From positions 1 through 12,121 of the forward strand of contig DFKH01000051.1 of NCBI GenBank assembly GCA_002373815.1: a stretch of DNA of 12,121 nucleotides, given 5' to 3'. The stretch's first letter is position 1. Every line of letters begins with the position of its first letter. The position numbers and the translations under genes were made by a program. This document shows, piece by piece, positions 1-4,841 of this stretch. The stretch comes from Alphaproteobacteria bacterium UBA3650. GTDB taxonomy: Bacteria; Pseudomonadota; Alphaproteobacteria; CAAHEQ01; UBA3637. The notes under the pieces were generated by a model. It saw only the letters and a list, made by a program, of their open reading frames with translations. It made no database searches and was not told the origin of the DNA.

Positions 1-90
1 ATTGTTATGGGTGCCCGCGATAATTCTTTAACAGATTTTGCAAAACAAATTTTTAAATCTTTGGAGGAAAATCATGAAAAAAGAAATTAA
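1..90 (+). CDS. C-terminal end of an upstream protein (possible Mur-ligase family), partial
   Basis: An open frame runs from the first base of the window to a TAA at 88-90, giving 29 residues that begin IVMGARDNSLTDFAKQIF. The tail 'MGARD.SL..FA' resembles, from memory, the C-terminal helix of Mur-ligase-type proteins, but 29 residues cannot establish this. The frame overlaps the start of the next gene by 17 nt and contains that gene's ribosome-binding site (GGAGG at 63-67), so the two genes are probably translationally coupled. A Mur ligase beside an LD-carboxypeptidase would make sense in murein-peptide recycling, but that is inference. The 5' part lies outside the window. Confidence 0.5.
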   Translation: MVMGARDNSLTDFAKQIFKSLEENHEKRN

Positions 91-961
91 AATTATCGCG
101 CCCGCATCGTACGCTCTTTTAACTACTGTGCAAAAAAAGAATATTATTAAATTTTTTCAAAAAAAAGGATATACAACTACTTGGGCAAAAAATGCCTTCA
201 ATAAAACGACTTATTTAGGTGCTTCTGATAAAGAAAAACTGAATGATTTAATTAGTGCATTTAAAAAGAATACTTTTTTAATTATGGCTGTACGTGGAGG
301 ATATGGTTCGTCCAGACTATTATCCCAAATTGACTGGGAAATTTTAAAAAAATCCACAAGTCTCTTCGCTGGATTCAGCGATTTAACAGCTTTTCAAAAT
401 GCCTACTATGCAAAAACAGGTAAACCTAGTATTACGGGTTTTTTAGCTGGTGATACAAAACAAAAACCAGATCCTGCTTTGGAAGAAAGTTTTGATAATA
501 TCGTATCTGGAGGAAGTATTTCTTTTAATGGCTTACCCCATTTTTGCAAAGGCAAAGCTTCTGGAACAATGATTGGTGGCAATTTAACCTGTTTTGAAAC
601 TTTAATTGGTACGCCATTTATGCCGAATTTAAAGGGAAAAATCTTACTTTTAGAAGATGTAGGAGAAGCTCCTTATCGAATTGACAGGATGTTGACCCAC
701 TTAAAAAATGCAGGCGTATTTGATAAAGTGGCTGGCGTTATTTTGGGTGATTTCATCAACTGTCGTAATACAGGAGAAACTTCTGATCAATACGTATATG
801 ATATTTTAAAGAATTTTTTCAAAGGCTTTAAGATTCCTGTCATGTATGGTCTACCTTATGGTCACACGCCACAACGTTTTTGTTTGCCGTTTGGCACAAA
901 AGCAATGATGGATACAACAAAAAAAATAATCCATATTGACGGAATTTCAAATAAACACTAA
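74..961 (+). CDS. ldcA: LD-carboxypeptidase, peptidase family S66 (LdcA/MccF-like)
   Basis: The 295-residue product belongs to the S66 serine peptidases. LdcA members cleave the terminal D-Ala from L,D-linked muropeptide tetrapeptides in the cytoplasm during peptidoglycan recycling; MccF members inactivate microcin C-type compounds. Visible signatures are the N-terminal KIIAPAS strand, the nucleophile elbow GGYGS (Ser79), LLLEDVGEAPYRIDRML (probable catalytic Glu194) and YGHTPQR (His264), so the Ser-Glu-His triad appears intact. There is no signal peptide, as expected for LdcA. I chose the ATG at 74 because GGAGG lies 6 nt upstream and the conserved KIIAPAS then sits near residue 6; a longer TTG start at 38 adds 12 unlikely residues. 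It overlaps the upstream partial gene by 17 nt and is followed 29 nt later by the AsmA-like gene. Whether it acts as LdcA or MccF is not decided by sequence, but the wall-recycling context favours LdcA. Confidence 0.9.
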   Translation: MKKEIKIIAPASYALLTTVQKKNIIKFFQKKGYTTTWAKNAFNKTTYLGASDKEKLNDLISAFKKNTFLIMAVRGGYGSSRLLSQIDWEILKKSTSLFAGFSDLTAFQNAYYAKTGKPSITGFLAGDTKQKPDPALEESFDNIVSGGSISFNGLPHFCKGKASGTMIGGNLTCFETLIGTPFMPNLKGKILLLEDVGEAPYRIDRMLTHLKNAGVFDKVAGVILGDFINCRNTGETSDQYVYDILKNFFKGFKIPVMYGLPYGHTPQRFCLPFGTKAMMDTTKKIIHIDGISNKH

Positions 962-990
962 AATACCAACACATAAACGAAAGGAAAAAC

Positions 991-1767
991 ATGAAATTTA
1001 TCGGTAATTTATTCAAAAAACTTTTTAAAATTATTTTCTGGTTAGTCTTGATTATTGTCATCTTAGCGATTGTCTTATATTTATCGGCAGGCAAGTTGAT
1101 TCAACACTTTGCACCAGATTTCATCAGTAAGATCACACAAACAGAAACAACATTGGGCAATGTCGATATTTCATTACTCAGCGGTCGTGTGGGGTTAAAT
1201 AATTTAGCCATCGGCAATCCTGCTGGTTTTAAAGACAAAAATGCTTTTCAATTGGGTAGCATTATAGTCAACTTTGATCCACAAAGTGTCTTAACCAATA
1301 AAGTTGTTATTAAGGATATCTCTATCAGCGGCGTAAATGTATCCACAGAATTAAATGCGGCTGGCAAAACAAATATCACCGAATTGTTAGACAATGTGAA
1401 TAAATTTGTGGGGACAGATGAACCCACAACCAAACCACAACCCCAAGCGAAAGGAGAACAAAAAACACAAGAAAAAAGCGAATCTCAATCTGTTGTTATT
1501 CAAGATTTGACAATTAAAGATTCTTCTGTGCGTGCTGGGATTGCGGGTCAAATGACGGACATTCCATTACCCGAAATTCACCAACAAAACATTGGTGAAC
1601 AAAGAAAGGAATCTTGGGGTGAAATCATTGTGGGTATTTTAAACACAATCAATGCGGAATCTACAAAAGCTGTTGTAACGGCCACAAAAGAAGCTTTGGA
1701 AAAGAATATTCAAATGGGTAAAGAGACCGCAAAAGGCTTGACAGACACATTAAAGAATTTGTTCTAA
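991..1767 (+). CDS. AsmA-like membrane-anchored periplasmic protein
   Basis: The 258-residue product has a basic N-terminus, a hydrophobic segment at about residues 13-35, and a periplasmic region of short beta-rich repeats. The pattern 'GNVDISLLSGRVGLNNLAIGNPAGF' and then 'VNFDPQSVLTNKVVIKDISISGVNV' is typical of AsmA/DUF748-type proteins, which are implicated in envelope lipid homeostasis. Most AsmA relatives are much larger; this one has essentially a single N-terminal AsmA-like unit. A low-complexity Gln/Lys/Glu linker follows at about residues 143-166, then a short beta segment and an amphipathic C-terminal helix region with many Lys and Ala. AAGG at 981-984 is 6 nt before the ATG. It sits 29 nt after ldcA, probably in the same transcript, and ends at a strong terminator. 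The specific role is unknown. Confidence 0.65.
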   Translation: MKFIGNLFKKLFKIIFWLVLIIVILAIVLYLSAGKLIQHFAPDFISKITQTETTLGNVDISLLSGRVGLNNLAIGNPAGFKDKNAFQLGSIIVNFDPQSVLTNKVVIKDISISGVNVSTELNAAGKTNITELLDNVNKFVGTDEPTTKPQPQAKGEQKTQEKSESQSVVIQDLTIKDSSVRAGIAGQMTDIPLPEIHQQNIGEQRKESWGEIIVGILNTINAESTKAVVTATKEALEKNIQMGKETAKGLTDTLKNLF

Positions 1768-1778
1768 AAGTGCATGAT

Positions 1779-1810
1779 AAAATCCCCGACATTTGGCTGG
1801 GGATTTTTTT
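1779..1810. terminator. Bidirectional Rho-independent terminator between the AsmA-like gene and corC
   Basis: AAAATCCCC (1779-1787) pairs perfectly with GGGGATTTT (1799-1807) across an 11-nt loop. The + strand then has a T run through 1810. Read on the minus strand, the stem is followed by TTTTATC, so it can also end the convergent phoH-ybeY-corC transcript. The corC stop codon (1809-1811) touches the T run. Confidence 0.85.
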
Positions 1811-2681
1811 ATTTCTTTTTCTTCTTGACCTTAGGCTTTTTCTTTAATTGCTCAAAGTGAGTAATTTTTACCTTTTTAATGCGACGAGAATCCACATCTA
1901 CCACCTGAAACTTCAATCCACTTTCATGCGTAATAATTTCACCACGATAGGGCAATCGTCCAGCAATATGGAACACAAAGCCACCTACAGTATCAATTTC
2001 AGCTTCTTTATCTTCCTCCGTCATAAAACACCCAATCATATTTTCCAATTCAGACAACTCAACACGTGCATCGGCTTCAATGATACGTGGCGAGACTTGT
2101 TTCAATTCAGGAGGTTTATCCAAAATATCGTGTTCATCTTCAATTTCACCCACGATTTCTTCTAACAGGTCTTCCAGCGTAACCAAGCCCAAAGTACCAC
2201 CAAACTCATCTACCACAACGGCCAACTGCATCCCCTTGGCTTGCATTTCACGAAGCAAATCCAATCCACGCATAGAAGGAGCCGCAAAAACAACATGATG
2301 GTTCATAATTTTTGCAACATCAATCGGTTTATGATCCAAAATAGCACTCAACAAGTCCTTAGTATGCAATACACCAACAATATTATCCAAATTTTTTTCA
2401 TACACAGGCATACGTGTATATTTATCTTTTTGGACAATCTTTTTTAATTCTTCTGGCGTTGCATGAATAGAAATAGCCACCATTTGTGCGCGCGGAATTG
2501 CAATATCAGAAGCCCGTTTATCGCGCAACTTAAATACATTTTTTAAAAGCAACATTTCATCATCGTCAACCAAAATATCATCGCCGCGCTCTTCCCGTTC
2601 ATCCATAATTTCTTCAACAGTCTCGATGGCTTCCTCTTCTTCGGGATGCTTATCAAAAATCTCTTTTATCTTATTAAACAT
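1809..2681 (-). CDS. corC: CorC/HlyC-type CBS-pair protein
   Basis: The 290-residue soluble protein has an acidic N-terminal helix (about 1-45), two CBS domains (about 61-120 and 125-185; motifs 'IPRAQMVAI', 'YTRMPVYEKNLDNIVGVLHTKDLL' and 'VVVDEFGGTLGLVTLEDLLEEIVGEIEDEHD') and a CorC_HlyC transporter-associated domain (about 200-277, 'DTVGGFVFHIAGRLPYRGE'). It lacks the membrane DUF21/CNNM domain, as expected for the short CorC form linked to magnesium/cobalt efflux and found downstream of ybeY. The C-terminus is a striking lysine tail (KKKPKVKKKKK). The ATG directly abuts the ybeY stop (TAGATG), and an AAAGGAG ribosome-binding site lies inside the ybeY end, so translation is coupled. The apolipoprotein N-acyltransferase gene lnt, often next in this cluster, is absent here. 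Confidence 0.92.
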   Translation of the reverse strand: MFNKIKEIFDKHPEEEEAIETVEEIMDEREERGDDILVDDDEMLLLKNVFKLRDKRASDIAIPRAQMVAISIHATPEELKKIVQKDKYTRMPVYEKNLDNIVGVLHTKDLLSAILDHKPIDVAKIMNHHVVFAAPSMRGLDLLREMQAKGMQLAVVVDEFGGTLGLVTLEDLLEEIVGEIEDEHDILDKPPELKQVSPRIIEADARVELSELENMIGCFMTEEDKEAEIDTVGGFVFHIAGRLPYRGEIITHESGLKFQVVDVDSRRIKKVKITHFEQLKKKPKVKKKKK

Positions 2682-3119
2682 CTAAACTCCTTTGTATGGA
2701 TCCGCATAGCCCAATTGAACCATCAATTTAGTCTCCAACTTTTCCATTTTTCGTGCCTGTTTCTCGGTCAAATGGTCATACCCTTGCAAATGTAAAGTCC
2801 CATGTGTCAACAAGTGTGCTAAGTGCGCTGAAAAAGTCTTACCTTGTGCTTTTGCTTCATCTTGTGTCACGCCATAGGCAACAACAATATCACCAGCCAA
2901 AGGCAATTCGTTTTCAAAGGACAACACATTTGTCGGACTATCCTTGCCACGATATACTTTATTTAATTGATGTACAAAATCGTTATTTGCAAGGACAACA
3001 GAAACCACAGCATCTTCTGACCCATGCCATGCATTTTGAACCACTCGCCGACAAAATGTCTTCAAAAAAAGGCGTTTCAAATAAAAATGCTTATCTAAGA
3101 CTTGAATATCGACTTGCAT
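2682..3119 (-). CDS. ybeY: Endoribonuclease YbeY (rRNA maturation factor)
   Basis: The 145-residue protein carries the zinc-binding signature HGTLHLQGYDH, with His106, His110 and His116 in the H-x3-H-x5-H spacing that defines the UPF0054/YbeY family of single-strand endoribonucleases acting in 16S rRNA 3'-end maturation and ribosome quality control. The family's 'YRGKD..T(D)VLSF' segment is present as YRGKDSPTNVLSF, with Asn where Asp is usual. Its ATG overlaps the phoH stop by one base (TAATG), and only weak purine-rich sequence precedes it, so it is probably translated by coupling to phoH. Length and order (phoH, ybeY, corC) are normal for the family. Confidence 0.95.
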   Translation of the reverse strand: MQVDIQVLDKHFYLKRLFLKTFCRRVVQNAWHGSEDAVVSVVLANNDFVHQLNKVYRGKDSPTNVLSFENELPLAGDIVVAYGVTQDEAKAQGKTFSAHLAHLLTHGTLHLQGYDHLTEKQARKMEKLETKLMVQLGYADPYKGV

Positions 3120-3790
3120 TATTTAGCTTCTTTATCCTTAGCATACGCATTGACAATCTTGGACACCAAACCATGACGCACCACATCGTGTTCATCAAAC
3201 GCAACAAAAGCAATTTCAGGAACATTTTTCAAAATGCGTTCGGCATCTTTCAAACCAGATTCCATGCCTCTAGGCAAATCTGTTTGAGTTAAATCGCCAT
3301 TGATGACCATCTTAGACCCTTCACCCAAACGCGTCAAAAACATCTTCATTTGCATAGGCGTTGTGTTTTGAGCCTCATCCAAAATAACAACCGCATGTGA
3401 CAAAGTCCGCCCGCGCATGTAGGCCAATGGGGCAATTTCAATTTCCCCATTTTCAATTTTTTTATCCACAATATCACGTGGCAACATATCATAAAGGGCA
3501 TCATATAAAGGACGCAAATAAGGATCAATTTTTTCTTTTAAATCACCAGGCAAAAAGCCCAAATTTTCGCCAGCTTCCACAGCAGGACGCGTCAAAATAA
3601 TTTTATCCACTTTATTGGCTTCCATATCGGCTACTGCCTTAGCCACTGCTAAAAAAGTTTTACCAGTTCCAGCCGGCCCCAACCCAAAAGTCATATCATG
3701 CGTGTTCATCGCTTCAATAAAAGCGCTTTGATTGGCCGTCCTTGGATTGATATGGCGTAATTTTGTTTTTAAAGTCAAATCTTCTGTCAT
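3119..3790 (-). CDS. phoH: PhoH-family P-loop ATPase, short form
   Basis: The 223-residue protein contains the PhoH ATPase core: Walker A GPAGTGKT (residues 38-45), the TRPAVEAGENLGFLPGD segment (about 68-83), Walker B-type AVVILDEAQN (about 133-142), and the sensor region MVINGDLTQTDLP (about 161-173). PhoH/YbeZ is a probable RNA-linked ATPase that works with YbeY. Family members next to ybeY are usually well over 300 residues, with about 100 residues ahead of the ATPase core; here only about 30 precede Walker A. The start is well fixed. AGGAAG lies a few bases upstream, an in-frame TAA sits 10 codons before the ATG, and a promoter lies just beyond, so the short N-terminus is not a mis-chosen start. 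First gene of phoH-ybeY-corC. Confidence 0.92.
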   Translation of the reverse strand: MTEDLTLKTKLRHINPRTANQSAFIEAMNTHDMTFGLGPAGTGKTFLAVAKAVADMEANKVDKIILTRPAVEAGENLGFLPGDLKEKIDPYLRPLYDALYDMLPRDIVDKKIENGEIEIAPLAYMRGRTLSHAVVILDEAQNTTPMQMKMFLTRLGEGSKMVINGDLTQTDLPRGMESGLKDAERILKNVPEIAFVAFDEHDVVRHGLVSKIVNAYAKDKEAK

Positions 3791-3814
3791 AGTACTTCCT
3801 TTCTTTGTGGATAA

Positions 3815-3843
3815 AGTTTAACCCATTTTTTTCACAATTGCAA
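3815..3843 (-). promoter_or_regulatory. Probable sigma-70 promoter of phoH-ybeY-corC
   Basis: On the minus strand TTGCAA (3843-3838) is followed after exactly 17 bp by TAAACT (3820-3815). Each hexamer matches 4 of 6 consensus positions. The start point would be near 3808, giving a leader of under 20 nt that includes the AGGAAG ribosome-binding site. It is back to back with the small-RNA promoter at 3859-3887. Confidence 0.6.
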
Positions 3844-3858
3844 GCTTTATAAAAAAGA

Positions 3859-3887
3859 TTGACATTTCATACGAAATACTTTACCTT
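3859..3887 (+). promoter_or_regulatory. Probable promoter of the structured RNA at 3894-4086
   Basis: A perfect -35 box TTGACA (3859-3864) is followed after 17 bp by TACCTT (3882-3887), a weak but plausible -10. The predicted start, about 3894, coincides with the first base-paired nucleotides of the RNA (CGGGTG at 3895), which supports the assignment. Confidence 0.6.
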
Positions 3888-3893
3888 GATTTT

Positions 3894-4086
3894 GCGGGTG
3901 TAATTTGTGATGCCACCCGTTGGGATTAGAACCCCATGTAGAAGCCCCTTATCAAAGGGTGATTTGTTGTATCCAGCCTATGGCTGGAAGACGGCAAAAT
4001 AAGCCGTCAAACGGTCAATATGCCGTACTATGTCTTCTACAATAGGTTCTAACTTCCAGTCACTTTTGCATCACAAGTGATTTTTT
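3894..4086 (+). ncRNA. Candidate structured small RNA or 5' leader of the prepilin gene, family not recognised
   Basis: About 193 nt without an ORF contains many complementary segments. A 5' hairpin: CGGGTG (3895-3900) with CACCCG (3914-3919). A long-range rod: TTAGAACC (3926-3933) with GGTTCTAA (4045-4052), and TGTAGAAG (3937-3944) with CTTCTACA (4034-4041), 8 bp each. Inside the rod are four hairpins: CCCTT/AAGGG (3946-3959), CCAGCC/GGCTGG (3973-3987), GACGGC/GCCGTC (3990-4008) and ACGG/CCGT (4011-4026). A terminator hairpin with six Ts ends it (4060-4086). TTGTGATGC (3905-3913) is also fully complementary to GCATCACAA (4068-4076), so the two ends can pair. A promoter sits just upstream. 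It could be an independent small RNA or a regulatory leader for the prepilin gene, whose ribosome-binding site starts 7 nt after the T run. I could not match it to tmRNA, 6S, SRP RNA, RNase P RNA or a riboswitch class I know. Confidence 0.65.
4060..4086 (+). terminator. Rho-independent terminator at the 3' end of the structured RNA
   Basis: TCACTT (4060-4065) pairs with AAGTGA (4075-4080) around the 9-nt loop TTGCATCAC, followed by TTTTTT (4081-4086). The stem is only 6 bp and AT-rich, so it may leak. Its loop is complementary to the loop of the 5' hairpin (GTGATGC at 3907-3913 with GCATCAC at 4068-4074). The prepilin ribosome-binding site (GGGAG, 4093-4097) follows at once. Confidence 0.6.
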
Positions 4087-4102
4087 AACAAAGGGAGAAC
4101 TT

Positions 4103-4771
4103 ATGAAAAAGAATAAAATAACTCAAATCAATTGTCATGCTGAATTTAGTTCAGCATCTCATGAGATCCTGAAACAAGTTCAGGATGACAGAAATAATGA
4201 ATCAGGGCGTAGTATGGTGGAAATGTTGGGCGTACTTGCTATTATCGGCGTACTAAGCGTCGGTGGCATTGCCGGTTATACAACCGCCATGCGTTCGCAC
4301 AGAACCAATGAAATCGTGAATGCCTGTTCGCTTCTTTATGTGGTAGGTAATACCAAAAATGAAAGTGACGCTATTGAATATCAAACTGTATTAGGCAGCT
4401 TGCCCACAGGCGTGAGTGAGTTAAAATACAACAACGGAACTATTACCGCTAAGATAACCGACGCCGCCGTTTGTACAGAAGTGAAAAACAAACTGGGGAA
4501 TAAAGTATCTGGCGATTGCTCTGAAACTGCCTCATCATTGACTGTCAAGTTAGGAGAAGCAACAACACCACTTATTGAAAATACACGTGATAATATAGAA
4601 GACAAGGAATGTTCTTTTACTGGTTATTGTTATGTAAAAGGAGAAAATGAACATGAATGGTTTTTTATGAGTTGCAGTGCTGGAAAAATATCCCCTACTG
4701 ATATGTGTGAAGGTACAGAGGAGGAATGCTCTTGGGTTCTTGAAAATCCGCCCTGTAATACTTTATTGTAA
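4103..4771 (+). CDS. Prepilin-like (type IV pilin / pseudopilin) protein with repeat-extended leader
   Basis: The 222-residue protein has a class III signal: GRSMVEMLGVLAIIGVLSVG, with predicted prepilin-peptidase cleavage after Gly35, Glu40 at +5 of the mature protein, and a hydrophobic helix at about residues 38-60. The mature protein would be 187 residues and has nine cysteines, eight of them in the C-terminal two thirds, suggesting disulfides in an exported domain. The leader is 35 residues because residues 11-29 (CHAEFSSASHEILKQVQDD) are encoded by a palindromic repeat element; without it the leader would be 16. GGGAG (4093-4097) is 5 nt before the ATG, so the start upstream of the repeat is well supported. 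No other pilus genes are in the window; it stands alone between phoH and miaB, opposite in strand to both. Its function (pilus, secretion pseudopilin or surface filament) cannot be told from sequence. Confidence 0.8.
   Translation: MKKNKITQINCHAEFSSASHEILKQVQDDRNNESGRSMVEMLGVLAIIGVLSVGGIAGYTTAMRSHRTNEIVNACSLLYVVGNTKNESDAIEYQTVLGSLPTGVSELKYNNGTITAKITDAAVCTEVKNKLGNKVSGDCSETASSLTVKLGEATTPLIENTRDNIEDKECSFTGYCYVKGENEHEWFFMSCSAGKISPTDMCEGTEEECSWVLENPPCNTLL
4134..4189. repeat. 56-bp palindromic repeat element inside the prepilin leader
   Basis: The element starts GTCATGCTGAA and ends TTCAGGATGAC, which are inverted copies with one mismatch. It contains two inner hairpins, TGCTGAA/TTCAGCA (loop TTTAG, 4138-4156) and ATCCTGAA/TTCAGGAT (loop ACAAG, 4166-4186), around a central perfect palindrome ATCTCATGAGAT. 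I recognise the 'GTCATCCTGAA...TTCAGGATCT' core, and translations such as 'HAE..SASHE.LKQVQDD', as a dispersed palindromic repeat seen in many bacterial genomes. Only one copy is visible in this window. Confidence 0.8.
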
Positions 4772-4780
4772 ATATAAAAA

Positions 4781-4807
4781 ATACCCCAGATTCTTCTGGG
4801 ATATTTT
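4781..4807 (+). terminator. Terminator downstream of the prepilin gene
   Basis: CCCAGA (4785-4790) pairs with TCTGGG (4795-4800) around TTCT; after one mismatch, flanking ATA/TAT adds three pairs. TTTT follows. It begins 10 nt after the prepilin stop codon. Confidence 0.6.
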
Positions 4808-4817
4808 CAAGAAAACT

Positions 4818-4841
4818 TTCCCCCTCAATGGGGGAATTTTT
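4818..4841. terminator. Second terminator, between the convergent prepilin gene and miaB
   Basis: TTCCCCC (4818-4824) pairs with GGGGGAA (4830-4836) around TCAAT, followed on the + strand by five Ts (4837-4841) and then ATTT. The miaB stop codon (4840-4842) abuts it. On the minus strand the stem is followed only by AAGTTTTC, a weaker U tract, so it may serve both directions but looks stronger on +. Confidence 0.7.

Noticed and set aside
38..73. Extension of the LD-carboxypeptidase to a TTG start at 38
   Set aside because: It adds 12 residues unlike the family N-terminus, lacks a ribosome-binding site, and would lie within the end of the upstream frame; GGAGG at 63-67 clearly serves the ATG at 74.
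840..1094. Minus-strand ORF across the ldcA/AsmA-like junction
   Set aside because: It overlaps two well-supported genes on the other strand, has no ribosome-binding site and no family-like sequence; the same applies to the other antisense ORFs over corC, ybeY, miaB and anmK-like.
3894..4086. The structured RNA as tmRNA, 6S RNA, SRP RNA or RNase P RNA
   Set aside because: No tRNA-like acceptor plus tag reading frame, no single long rod with a central bubble, no SRP domain IV loop motif, and too short for RNase P RNA. The GGG-ATTAGAA-CCC segment (3922-3934) only superficially resembles a T arm.
3894..4102. c-di-GMP (GEMM) riboswitch upstream of a pilin gene
   Set aside because: Attractive because such riboswitches control pilins elsewhere, but I see none of the conserved GEMM core, and the helix layout differs.
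4134..4189. CRISPR repeat or insertion-sequence end
   Set aside because: A single nested palindrome without spacers, transposase or a second copy in the window; it fits a dispersed palindromic repeat better.
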